Assembly: GCA_012970285.1 (NCBI GenBank)
Contig: JIBW01000004.1
Location: 124,001-188,000 of the forward strand
Length of the DNA stretch: 64,000 bases
Reading direction: 5' to 3'
Source of the DNA: Bacillaceae bacterium JMAK1
GTDB lineage: Bacteria > Bacillota > Bacilli > Bacillales > Marinococcaceae
Shown here: in pieces, positions 47,344 through 55,284 of the stretch
How positions within the stretch are numbered: position 1 is the stretch's first letter
How the letters are laid out: the number at the start of each line of letters is the position of its first letter
The notes under the pieces: model-generated
Databases searched by the model: none
What the model was told of the DNA's origin: nothing
The model's input: only the letters and a program-made list of their open reading frames with translations
Program-made: the position numbers and the translations under genes

Positions 47344-47904
47344 ATGAAGGAAGAAGATTTTGAAGTTGTTCAACCTAAAGATGTTGCTCTCGACGATCAA
47401 GTACGTGTGAAATATTCGAGTGAAAACATGAAGAATACAGAGTTTGCACACATCTCAAATGTGAATGGGAAATTTTCATCATGCACGTTAACTGGATCAG
47501 AATTTCTTCATTCTGATTTCAAAAACAGCAAGTTTTCTTCGTCTACATTGCATGACACGATTTTTCTTGAGACGAATTTAACCGGTGTTAAGTTTACAAA
47601 TTCGTCAATGAAAAAAGCATCATTTGAAGGGTGCACACTCGTAAGCACGACGTTTAAACATTCAACATTAAATGACTGTGATTTTAGTCATGAGACGTTA
47701 AAAGGCGTTAAGTTCAATTATTGTTCGCTCAAGAACACCTCATTCTACGGAGCGAATTTACAAAACGTCAATTTTCAACATTGCAATTTGAGTCGTGTTG
47801 ATTTTCGTGATGCGACTATTGATCGTGCGACGCAATCCTATATGAGGGGCACAAACGCCGATCTTTCAGAAGCGAAGATTGCTTCTACTCGAGAATATGA
47901 ATAG
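47344..47904 (+). CDS. Pentapeptide-repeat protein
   Basis: A 186-aa protein built largely of A/C/S/T-(D/N/K)-(L/F)-x-x pentapeptides from about residue 30 to 165 (for example TGVKFTNSSMKKASFEGCTL, NTSFYGANLQNVNFQHCNLS). Such repeats form a right-handed quadrilateral beta-helix; Qnr and MfpA use it to mimic DNA and protect gyrase. Whether this protein does so cannot be told. GGGGGAGTAG precedes the ATG. A flavin-dependent oxidoreductase gene starts 19 bp after its stop, probably co-transcribed. Confidence 0.85.
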   Translation: MKEEDFEVVQPKDVALDDQVRVKYSSENMKNTEFAHISNVNGKFSSCTLTGSEFLHSDFKNSKFSSSTLHDTIFLETNLTGVKFTNSSMKKASFEGCTLVSTTFKHSTLNDCDFSHETLKGVKFNYCSLKNTSFYGANLQNVNFQHCNLSRVDFRDATIDRATQSYMRGTNADLSEAKIASTREYE

Positions 47905-47923
47905 AGATTGAGGAGAGACACTC

Positions 47924-48934
47924 ATGGAATCGAACATACAGTTATCAGTGCTAGACTTAGCAACGATGTACAACGGTGAGTCAGCGACACAAACACTTCA
48001 AAATTCAACAGAGCTCGCGCAACACGTGGAATCATTAGGGTTTACACGGTATTGGTTTGCTGAACATCATAATACGAAATATCAAATGAGCACGTCACCT
48101 GACCTACTTAGTGCACATGTAGCAGCGAAGACGAGCCGTATACGAATTGGTTCAGGGGGGATTATGCTTCCGAATCATAGTCCTCTTAAAGTGGCAGAAA
48201 ACTTCGCACTACTTGAAGCTCTAAATCCGGGACGAATTGATTTAGGAATTGGGCGCGCGCCAGGTACAGATGGATTAACGGCGCTCGCTCTTAGACGCTC
48301 CCGCGAAGCGGTCGTTCGCGATGATTTTCCAAGTCAACTTGAAGAATTGTTGAGTTATTTCAAAGGGGAGTTTAAAGACGATCATCCGTTTGCATCGATA
48401 ACACACGCTCCTGAACCATTAACACCTGCGCCATTTATGCTCGGTTCAAGTGATGGCGGCATGCGCTTTGCTTCCAACAACGGATTAGGCTTTGTTTTTG
48501 CCGCACATATCTCTCCGCAACTTGCCGTACCGATGTTACGAGCGTATCGTGAGAACTTTAGGCCATCTTCGTTTATGGAACAACCAAAAAGTATTGTAGC
48601 GATTATGGTTATAGCAGCAGAAACCGATGAAGAAGCAGAATATCTAGCCGGACCAGCTGAGTTACAATGGGTTCGCTGGGGAACAGGGCAGTTTACGAAT
48701 CCACCGCCTACACTTGAAGAAGCAGCGAATCATACGTACACGATGCAAGAACAGCTAGTGAAAGAGGAGAACAAAGGCAAATTCATTATCGGAAGCATCG
48801 AACGAGTTAAAGAAGAGATTCGGACTTTAGCGGATGAAGCACAAGTAGATGAAGTGATGGTTTTGAATATGTTAACAGAGAAAACTTCCCGTCACCGTTC
48901 ATATGAATTACTTGCCAAAGCTTTTTCACTTTAA
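47924..48934 (+). CDS. LLM class flavin-dependent oxidoreductase (MsnO8-type)
   Basis: A 336-aa TIM-barrel monooxygenase of the bacterial-luciferase superfamily. LGFTRYWFAEHHN, RIRIGSGGIMLPNHSPLKVA, LGIGRAPGTDGLTALALRRS and IIGSIERVKEEI match the short MsnO8/YceB/YwcH group, which uses FMNH2 from a separate reductase. Substrate unknown. GAGGAGAG precedes the ATG. It ends the gene pair with the pentapeptide-repeat protein. Confidence 0.9.
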   Translation: MESNIQLSVLDLATMYNGESATQTLQNSTELAQHVESLGFTRYWFAEHHNTKYQMSTSPDLLSAHVAAKTSRIRIGSGGIMLPNHSPLKVAENFALLEALNPGRIDLGIGRAPGTDGLTALALRRSREAVVRDDFPSQLEELLSYFKGEFKDDHPFASITHAPEPLTPAPFMLGSSDGGMRFASNNGLGFVFAAHISPQLAVPMLRAYRENFRPSSFMEQPKSIVAIMVIAAETDEEAEYLAGPAELQWVRWGTGQFTNPPPTLEEAANHTYTMQEQLVKEENKGKFIIGSIERVKEEIRTLADEAQVDEVMVLNMLTEKTSRHRSYELLAKAFSL

Positions 48935-48936
48935 AC

Positions 48937-48980
48937 AAAAAAGCAAGCCGTTGAGATTATTCTCAGCGGCTTGCTTTATG
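48937..48980. terminator. Bidirectional terminator
   Basis: AAGCAAGCCGTTGAG and CTCAGCGGCTTGCTT pair over 15 positions (one mismatch) with A-rich and T-rich flanks. It serves the oxidoreductase on the plus strand and the small membrane-protein unit on the minus strand, whose stop lies at its edge. Confidence 0.88.
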
Positions 48981-49113
48981 CTTTTCGCTGAACGAAGTAT
49001 TCAGCAATTAATCCGATGCCCGCTCCAACGAGGAGGCCGGCTGTGACATAATCGATAAACAACCCGATACCAAGACCAATAAGAACGCCACCAGCAATAA
49101 GAATTGGAATCAC
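48976..49113 (-). CDS. 45-aa glycine-rich membrane protein
   Basis: Minus-strand frame reading IPILIAGGVLIGLGIGLFID then YVTAGLLVGAGIGLIAEYF and a basic end QRKA: two glycine-zipper helices, a composition seen in many short Bacillus membrane proteins. The GTG at 49113 is the only standard start, but GAGGTG of the likely ribosome binding site includes it. An ATT at 49104, 6 nt beyond the site, is the alternative. It is the third gene of a minus-strand unit with two other membrane proteins. Confidence 0.55.
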   Translation of the reverse strand: MIPILIAGGVLIGLGIGLFIDYVTAGLLVGAGIGLIAEYFVQRKA

Positions 49114-49163
49114 CTCGGTTCACGTGTTTTCTGAATTGTATCATCCATATGAGGCAATAGGAT

Positions 49164-49712
49164 TTAATAGGACTTCTTTTTGCGCCTTTTTTGAGCTTCT
49201 TTCTCTGTGATATATCGAAAGGTAAGGCCAAATAATAGCAAAAACAGTGGAAGCCAAGTGAGTATTAACCAGTCGAAAAGAAAAGAAAGTCCAAAGACAA
49301 CCGGTGCTGCGATCATAAAGATGAGGCCAGTTTGTTTTTCTAATTGTTCAGTATGGTGATAAGTTTTTGATCGAAGCAAAAGGTTTGCAACGATTAAAAA
49401 GGCAAGTTCCATCAGTAAGTATGTGAAGATCGCAAACGCAATCAAGTTTAATGGAATGGTTAACCAAGCGGTCTCACTAAGCAATGCGCCATAGTGAATT
49501 AGACAACCGACCCCTGCCATTAACACTGTCCAAAGTAGTGTAGACTTTGGATGGCTTCGATAGGATTTCCACTCTTTCTTTTGTTGCCCATCGAGTGTTG
49601 AGTAACGACTCGTAGCAATCAGCCCATTGAGTATATACATACCGATCATAAATAGTAGAATGACGAATGCTGTGATCAACCAAGAGTCTTCAATAGGATA
49701 GACAGTCATCAT
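49164..49712 (-). CDS. 182-aa membrane protein of unknown function
   Basis: Five predicted helices (for example FVILLFMIGMYILNGLI; IPLNLIAFAIFTYLLMELAF; IFMIAAPVVFGLSFLFDWL) and a basic tail (KEAQKRRKKKSY). A DUF-type protein without recognisable motifs. The ATG overlaps the stop of the upstream small gene by 4 bp, and GGGGTGACG lies upstream. Probable subunit partner of its neighbours. Confidence 0.75.
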   Translation of the reverse strand: MMTVYPIEDSWLITAFVILLFMIGMYILNGLIATSRYSTLDGQQKKEWKSYRSHPKSTLLWTVLMAGVGCLIHYGALLSETAWLTIPLNLIAFAIFTYLLMELAFLIVANLLLRSKTYHHTEQLEKQTGLIFMIAAPVVFGLSFLFDWLILTWLPLFLLLFGLTFRYITEKEAQKRRKKKSY

Positions 49713-49927
49713 TGGACGTCACCCCTTTGTGAACGTTTTTTATCAATGTCCTTTTTATTGCGATTGTAGTGGTACACACCAAGAAGTAGATATAGTAGTG
49801 TGAGCGTTCCGAAAATCACAATAGGAGGAATTGGATTGGCAAGTAACAGAATCGATACGACCATCACAATGAAGGAAAGCGGTGCAGCAAAAGTTAAGAA
49901 AAAGAGATGTTTTGGTCGTTTTTTCAT
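49709..49927 (-). CDS. 72-aa membrane protein
   Basis: Two helices (FAAPLSFIVMVVSILLLANP; IVIFGTLTLLYLLLGVYHY) with basic ends (MKKRPKH; RNKKDIDKKRSQRG). AAAGGAG precedes the ATG at 49927. It is the first gene of a three-gene minus-strand unit and overlaps the next gene by 4 bp (ATGA). No family recognised. Confidence 0.7.
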   Translation of the reverse strand: MKKRPKHLFFLTFAAPLSFIVMVVSILLLANPIPPIVIFGTLTLLYLLLGVYHYNRNKKDIDKKRSQRGDVQ

Positions 49928-50156
49928 GGAGAAACTCCTTTCTTGTTACATATTCTAGCAAAAGTAATAAAAAAGCACCAATCTAGACGAAAGACACAAT
50001 ACTTCCTTATTGAATTGTAGAAAAGTGTAAGAAAATCTAGTTAATATCATACCAAACGTTATCTTTTCTTTTAAACTGAAAGTATAGGATAAATTTACGG
50101 GTGATGGATGAGAAAGGAGGAGCTCTTACGAATCATAGCTAGAAAATTAATCGTTT

Positions 50157-50217
50157 AGGGAGGTGAAACTGCTACTAACCAGAGATACAGAAAGTAAGTA
50201 GTGCTAGTAGCAGCGAT
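50157..50217 (+). promoter_or_regulatory. Hairpin-bridged ribosome binding site of the M14 peptidase gene
   Basis: GGGAGGTG (50158-50165) is 52 nt from the ATG in the linear sequence. Between them CTGCTACTA (50169-50177) and TAGTAGCAG (50205-50213) are perfect 9-bp inverted repeats. Folding them removes 45 nt and leaves the GGAGG core about 9 nt from the ATG, the normal spacing. No other Shine-Dalgarno precedes this start and no alternative in-frame start exists before the stop at 50176. Confidence 0.55.
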
Positions 50218-52713
50218 ATGAAGCGAGTACATATTTCAATGAGACCGTTACTAATAGCTTTAATATTTTTATTATTCTTACCAATTGTAAGTGAGGCTAA
50301 TGCTTACGAACCGATTCCTTACGAGGAAATTCTACCTATGCTAGAAGAATATAATGAAAGTGAACGTATGGAGTTTGATGTGATTGGGCAATCCGTTCAA
50401 GGTAGGGACTTGTATGAAGTTGTGATTTCAAACCCGGATGTTGATGTTGACGAAGTAAAGGAAATTCGAGAAAAGATGTTAGTTGAACCGACAGCATCGT
50501 TACAAATGATTAAGGACAGAACTGACTTTCACGTACCGATTTTAATTATTGGCGGGATTCATGGTAATGAATTCCCAGGTACTGACGCGGTTTTAGAGCT
50601 CATTGAGCGCTTTGCTTTTGCAGAAGACGAAGAGACGATGGCGATTTTGGATGAGCATGTTCTCGTATTTAATGTTGTTAATAACCCAGATGGCAGAGAG
50701 TTAGGTACAAGGCAAAATGCGAATGGTTTTGACTTGAATCGTGATCACGTTACGCTTTCTCAACCAGAAACAATGGTGAATATCGACATGATTCGCGATT
50801 GGAACCCGATGGTGTTGTTAGATCTCCACGGTTTTGTCGTCTATGATGATGACAACCCTGGACTTATTGAGCCGACAACACACCCTCACAACCCGAATTA
50901 TGAACATGACCTCTATTTAAAGTGGGCGATGCCGAATGCTGAGGCGATGGAAGAGGAACTCGTGACAAATCGCGATCAGTATGAAACGGATCGTTACCGC
51001 AACATGCAAGGCACATTCATTCCGTACCGTGATATGGAAGATGGTTGGGACGATTACCCGCCAATTTTCACACCGATGTATGCGAATCACCACGGAGTAT
51101 ATGGTCATACGTTAGAGACACCAGATAACAGTTTAGATGGTGTACGTTGGATGGTTGATGCAGTCATGGGATCGTTAAAGTTCTCGAGCGAGAACAAACT
51201 CGAAATGACAAAAGATCAACTCGAGATATTCAAGCGTGGTGTGGAATTTGAACATGTTGATCATCCGGAAGGATACTTCCCAAATGCCTACGTTTTACCT
51301 TTAGATAAGCAGAACGCATCTGCAACAATCAAAGGGGTAAATGAGTTATTACGACACGGGCTCATCGTTGAAAAAACGACAGAAACATTTGAAACGAGTG
51401 ACCAATCGTATGAAGAAGGTACGTATGTAGTAAGACTTGATCAAGCAAAACGAAGCTTGGCAAACGTCCTCCTTTGGGACGGAGAAGATATTAGTGATCA
51501 AGCAAACGCAATGTACGATGTATCCGCTTGGAACATTCCTGAACTGTGGGGATTTGAAGCGACACCACTGTATGAGGAAGTGGATGCAACACTTGAACCA
51601 ATCATGGAGCCTTTGGAAAACGTAGGTCAATTGATTGGAGATGGACCTTATGTTCTACAGAATAACTCTGTTGAATCTATTCAATTCGTTAATGAATTGA
51701 TTAATGAAGGTATTGAAGTAATCCGTGGTGAAGAAGGTCACTTTCACATTGATGCTACACGAAACGAGCAATTGGAATCAGTAGTTGCGGACTCTAATCT
51801 ATATCTAGAAACGACAAAGATCCCTCGTGATGGCTCAATGATCCACTCGCCTAAAGTTGCCATCTTTAACGATCGAAGTAATCACGGAACGAGGGCTGCA
51901 CTGAACAAAATGGGCTATCAAGTTACCGAAATTTCAACTAATGATGTGCTTGAACATAAACTAGAAGACTTTGATATTGTGATTGCGAACGGCGGTCAAG
52001 TTGACGAATCAGAAGAATATAAAGAACGTGTGCATGAGTATGTTGATGCAGGAGGTCATTATTTTGCCATTGGGCAAAGCGCATCTTCTGTAGCGGTCAA
52101 TCAGTTGGAGTTAAGTGATGCAACGACGCATACAGGTCCAAGAAATAGTAATGGTGTCGTGCATGTTGATTACTCATCTTCAAGTGTGACGAGCGGTTAC
52201 GATGAACAAGATTTAGGCTTTGTTTACAACCCGATTTGGTTTTCTGATGTAAGTGATGAAGAGGTTGTTGCACGATTTGCAGATAACGACTTTTTCAAGG
52301 CAGGATTTTGGCAAAATTCAGCAGAAGCTTCAGGTCAACCAGTAGTGATTGAAGGAGAACAGCCAAATGTAACGATTATGGGCTTAGAACCAGGGTTTAG
52401 AGATCATCCAGAGTATTTGTATCGATTGATGTCAAACGTCATCTTTACGTCAAGTGAACTAGAACTCGTAACGCCAGAGCGTGCATTAAAAACCATTGAA
52501 AACTTAGTTGATGAAGAGCAAATTTACTATGCATCAACGATTGATCGTTTGACTGTCGCAATTGAACGAGTAATCGAAGAAGATAGTTATGAAGCGGCAC
52601 GAAATTATTGGGAAGTCGTCATTTGGCAATGGAACTTAAATTCATTTTCACGTGATGCTTATACTCAGCTTCGATCTGATGCAGAGGGATTACTTGCTTA
52701 CTATGAATCATAG
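50218..52713 (+). CDS. Secreted M14 zinc carboxypeptidase, large form
   Basis: An 831-aa protein with a Sec signal peptide (residues 1-29, RPLLIALIFLLFLPIVSEANA). The M14 domain at about 30-330 has GGIHGNEFPG (H115, E118) and LDLHGF (H204) as zinc ligands and HTLETPDN as the catalytic Glu region. NNPDGRELGTRQNANGFDLN is the substrate-binding segment (Asn-Arg). The remaining 500 residues are an accessory region with a flavodoxin/GATase-like part around 545-640 (KVAIFNDRSNHG ... DIVIANGGQVDES). It should trim peptides outside the cell. A strong terminator follows. Translation start is discussed at the hairpin feature. Confidence 0.88.
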   Translation: MKRVHISMRPLLIALIFLLFLPIVSEANAYEPIPYEEILPMLEEYNESERMEFDVIGQSVQGRDLYEVVISNPDVDVDEVKEIREKMLVEPTASLQMIKDRTDFHVPILIIGGIHGNEFPGTDAVLELIERFAFAEDEETMAILDEHVLVFNVVNNPDGRELGTRQNANGFDLNRDHVTLSQPETMVNIDMIRDWNPMVLLDLHGFVVYDDDNPGLIEPTTHPHNPNYEHDLYLKWAMPNAEAMEEELVTNRDQYETDRYRNMQGTFIPYRDMEDGWDDYPPIFTPMYANHHGVYGHTLETPDNSLDGVRWMVDAVMGSLKFSSENKLEMTKDQLEIFKRGVEFEHVDHPEGYFPNAYVLPLDKQNASATIKGVNELLRHGLIVEKTTETFETSDQSYEEGTYVVRLDQAKRSLANVLLWDGEDISDQANAMYDVSAWNIPELWGFEATPLYEEVDATLEPIMEPLENVGQLIGDGPYVLQNNSVESIQFVNELINEGIEVIRGEEGHFHIDATRNEQLESVVADSNLYLETTKIPRDGSMIHSPKVAIFNDRSNHGTRAALNKMGYQVTEISTNDVLEHKLEDFDIVIANGGQVDESEEYKERVHEYVDAGGHYFAIGQSASSVAVNQLELSDATTHTGPRNSNGVVHVDYSSSSVTSGYDEQDLGFVYNPIWFSDVSDEEVVARFADNDFFKAGFWQNSAEASGQPVVIEGEQPNVTIMGLEPGFRDHPEYLYRLMSNVIFTSSELELVTPERALKTIENLVDEEQIYYASTIDRLTVAIERVIEEDSYEAARNYWEVVIWQWNLNSFSRDAYTQLRSDAEGLLAYYES

Positions 52714-52751
52714 AAAAAGACTTGCTCCGAATGTGGAGCAGGTCTTTTTTT
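52714..52751 (+). terminator. Terminator of the M14 peptidase gene
   Basis: AAAGACTTGCTCC and GGAGCAGGTCTTT pair over 13 positions (one mismatch) with a 6-nt loop, then T7. Confidence 0.9.
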
Positions 52752-52777
52752 GACGTGAAGATTAATGGATTGCTCAA

Positions 52778-53383
52778 CTAGATTTTCCCGTGTGTTAACC
52801 AAGGGAAGAATCCATTTAAGAAACGCTCGGTTGCCGGCATGAAATAGGATCCGAAATGATAATCGGGGTCAAGCGTCGTTACGATCCAAGTTCCCTTCGT
52901 ACTTGTTTTATCAATGTAGAAAACTGCACCACCATCTTCAGTTGTAATCAGTTTCTCTGCTTCTTGGATTGGCCAGAATACACCGTGCTGATGCCAAGTC
53001 GCATCTTCCAAGCTTATATAAGTAAACAAATCATGACTCGGTTTGTTTAAGTGCAAACCACTCTTAGGATTTTCTTCAAGCCACCACCAGAAGTTTGTTT
53101 CTCGTTCTTCCCAGTCTTGATTAGGAATCCACTCCCACGGTTGTGGCCCAAAAGCAACGACGATGCCTCCATCTTTGGTAAACTGTTGAATCTTAGCTTT
53201 AGCTTGCTTTAACAAGTTTTCGTTTAATTGTGAGGGGACAATTAAGACATCAACATCTGTAAGTGATGCATGTTCAAAGTCAGGGAAATAGAAATACTCA
53301 CTAACATATTCACGGTACTTTGATTCTTTAAATGTTCGATAATGTGAAGCAATTCCGCTGTAGATAACTCCGATTTTACGCAT
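52778..53383 (-). CDS. Uncharacterised protein, GATase/flavodoxin-like, Fur-linked (second of pair)
   Basis: A 201-aa cytosolic protein beginning MRKIGVIYSGIASHYRTF. VDVLIVPSQLNENLLKQAKA followed by FTKDGGIVVAFGP reads like a Rossmann/class I amidotransferase-like fold without a catalytic Cys motif. It is rich in Trp (NFWWWLEENP, TWHQHGVFWP). It resembles the adjacent upstream protein in order and in YID(K/R)xSTxGT, so they are probably paralogs. The ATG at 53383 has GGGGGAAG upstream and overlaps the previous gene by 8 bp; the frame extends further upstream without a site. No described family comes to mind. Confidence 0.7.
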   Translation of the reverse strand: MRKIGVIYSGIASHYRTFKESKYREYVSEYFYFPDFEHASLTDVDVLIVPSQLNENLLKQAKAKIQQFTKDGGIVVAFGPQPWEWIPNQDWEERETNFWWWLEENPKSGLHLNKPSHDLFTYISLEDATWHQHGVFWPIQEAEKLITTEDGGAVFYIDKTSTKGTWIVTTLDPDYHFGSYFMPATERFLNGFFPWLTHGKI

Positions 53384-54011
53384 TTGTTTCTTCCCCCTGA
53401 ATCCGATCATACTCATCATGCACCCATTGCAATAGTTGCGTTGGAATACGGTTTGTTGATTTGTTTTGAGCGTGGTAGTTGAATAAATCTTTACCTGCGT
53501 GAACAAAGATGGTTCCGTTTGTACTTAAGCGATCAATATAGGTCGTTGGCATACCGCCAGGTAAACATAAAAGCACTTCAACTTCCTCTGCATGAGGATG
53601 TGTTCCTCTTGCGAAAAATCCAGCAACGCCTTTATTGAACGTCATTTCTTCCGCAAGCACACCTTCAAAAATTTCATGGTCACTTTCTTTTGAAATGAAA
53701 TAATCTCGAAAGCTATTGACCGTTTTAGGGACAAATGGAAATGTTCCTGGTAACAAGTTCAAGAAAAGGTGACCACAAAAAATAACGATCTTACCTTGAT
53801 GAAGAAATTCCTTGATTCGATCTTGTTGCTGCATTAGGAATTCTTGATCACAAAACTCTTGAATGACGAGGCATTTGAACGGTTCTAAATCGATCGTTGC
53901 AAAATCATATTGGTCAATAAGATGGAAGTTCTCACGTGTAAATGGATGAGTACGATTACGTAATCCAAAAGCATGCCCTGGATCGAGCATAAGCGATGAT
54001 TGCTCTGTCAT
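53376..54011 (-). CDS. Uncharacterised protein, GATase/flavodoxin-like, Fur-linked (first of pair)
   Basis: A 211-aa cytosolic protein. KCLVIQEFCDQEFLMQQQDR then FLHQGKIVIFCGHLFLNLLP forms the Rossmann-like core, and YIDRLSTNGTIFVHAGKDLF the later part, parallel to the neighbouring paralog. CGH could carry a nucleophile-like Cys but the surrounding motif is not that of known amidotransferases. The ATG at 54011 follows TTGGAGGTAG. Its promoter region is shared with an iron-type ABC importer and holds a Fur box, so expression under iron limitation is expected. Function unknown. Confidence 0.7.
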   Translation of the reverse strand: MTEQSSLMLDPGHAFGLRNRTHPFTRENFHLIDQYDFATIDLEPFKCLVIQEFCDQEFLMQQQDRIKEFLHQGKIVIFCGHLFLNLLPGTFPFVPKTVNSFRDYFISKESDHEIFEGVLAEEMTFNKGVAGFFARGTHPHAEEVEVLLCLPGGMPTTYIDRLSTNGTIFVHAGKDLFNYHAQNKSTNRIPTQLLQWVHDEYDRIQGEETNA

Positions 54012-54080
54012 AAATTGTCTACCTCCAAGTTTCATGGTTGACGAATCGTCAAAGTCAATATAAACTACATTTCAGTTAGT

Positions 54081-54099
54081 GATAACGATTCTCATTATC
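54081..54099. promoter_or_regulatory. Fur box in a divergent promoter region
   Basis: GATAACGATTCTCATTATC matches the classic GATAATGATAATCATTATC in 16 of 19 positions. TATAAT at 54103-54108 is the probable plus-strand -10, directly next to the box, so Fur binding would block the importer promoter and, by position, also the minus-strand pair. Confidence 0.85.
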
Positions 54100-54157
54100 A
54101 TTTATAATGTTATTGTTGTAAAGTAAAAACCTCAAAATAGGTAAAGGAGTATTACAT

Positions 54158-55264
54158 ATGAGAAAAGAATTCATCGGCTTAGGTGTCTTAAGTATGGTCA
54201 TTCTTGCCGGCTGTGGTTCAAATACAGAATCGAAGGAAGTTGAGACGACAGCTGAGCAAAAATTAATCGAGGATGAGCTCGGTCGAGAAGTAGAAATTCC
54301 AAATGAGATTGATCAAGTCGTAATGGGAAGCATACTTCCGTATTTCTCAACGTGGTTTGTAGCAACAAACTCGACAGATGAAATTGCGGGCATGCATCCG
54401 AACTCCTATAATGCAGCCACAAATTCAATTCTAGAAGAGATTTCCCCTGCGGTTGCAGATGCAAATACATCGTTCGTAAAGAATGGAGAAGTAAATGTTG
54501 AGACGCTCATGCAGTTAAACCCTGATGTTTATTTCGAAAGAGCAAATGAGGAAATGTCAGTACAGAAAGTCGAAGAGACTGGAATCCCGACCGTTACTTT
54601 GGATACAGCAACAAAAACCGATAACCCACTCGATAACTTTGAGCGTTGGGTTTCAATTACAGGCGAAATTACTGGTACGAGTGATCGCCCAGATCAAATC
54701 ATTGAAGAAGGCCGTCAGGCACAAGCGGAAGTAGATGAGGGGCTTGAAGGTGTGTCTGAAGAAGAAAAGCCAAGCGTAATGCTATTGCAATATCATAGTG
54801 AAAATGAAATATCCATCGGTGGAGTCAATCACCACGGTAACCGCTGGATTAATGCGACTGGTGGTCGTGATGTTGCAGAAGGTGACATTAATGGGATTAA
54901 AGAAGTGAATATGGAGCAGGTGTATAACTGGGATCCTGACATTATTTACATAACGAACTTTACGGAAACCCAGCCAGAGGATTTATACGAAAATGTGTTT
55001 AGAGGGCAAGACTGGAGCGATGTTACAGCAGTTCAAGAACAGCAAGTGTACAAAATTCCATTAGGCATTTATCGTTGGATGCCACCGAGTGGGGATGCCC
55101 CGTTAATGCTGAAATGGATGGCTCAAAAAAATCATCCAGAACAATTTGATTACAGTATCGAAGAAGAAATTAAAGCGTACTACGATGAGTTTTATGATTA
55201 TGACATTAGTGACGAGCAAATCCATGACGTTTTGAATCCATCATCAGAGGCAGCAAAATATTAA
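54158..55264 (+). CDS. Iron-type (siderophore/heme/cobalamin) ABC binding lipoprotein
   Basis: A 368-aa cluster A-III (FepB/BtuF-like) binding protein. Lipobox VILAGC (Cys about 19), IEDELGREVEIPNEIDQVVM as the usual start of the N-lobe, NVETLMQLNPDVYF, NRWINATGGRD and VYNWDPDIIYITNF. It binds a metal chelate outside the membrane for the FecCD-type permease encoded 20 bp downstream. The Fur box upstream argues for iron. AAAGGAG precedes the ATG. The mature protein is acidic. Confidence 0.9.
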   Translation: MRKEFIGLGVLSMVILAGCGSNTESKEVETTAEQKLIEDELGREVEIPNEIDQVVMGSILPYFSTWFVATNSTDEIAGMHPNSYNAATNSILEEISPAVADANTSFVKNGEVNVETLMQLNPDVYFERANEEMSVQKVEETGIPTVTLDTATKTDNPLDNFERWVSITGEITGTSDRPDQIIEEGRQAQAEVDEGLEGVSEEEKPSVMLLQYHSENEISIGGVNHHGNRWINATGGRDVAEGDINGIKEVNMEQVYNWDPDIIYITNFTETQPEDLYENVFRGQDWSDVTAVQEQQVYKIPLGIYRWMPPSGDAPLMLKWMAQKNHPEQFDYSIEEEIKAYYDEFYDYDISDEQIHDVLNPSSEAAKY

Positions 55265-55284
55265 TTTAAGGATGTTCACTAGCT

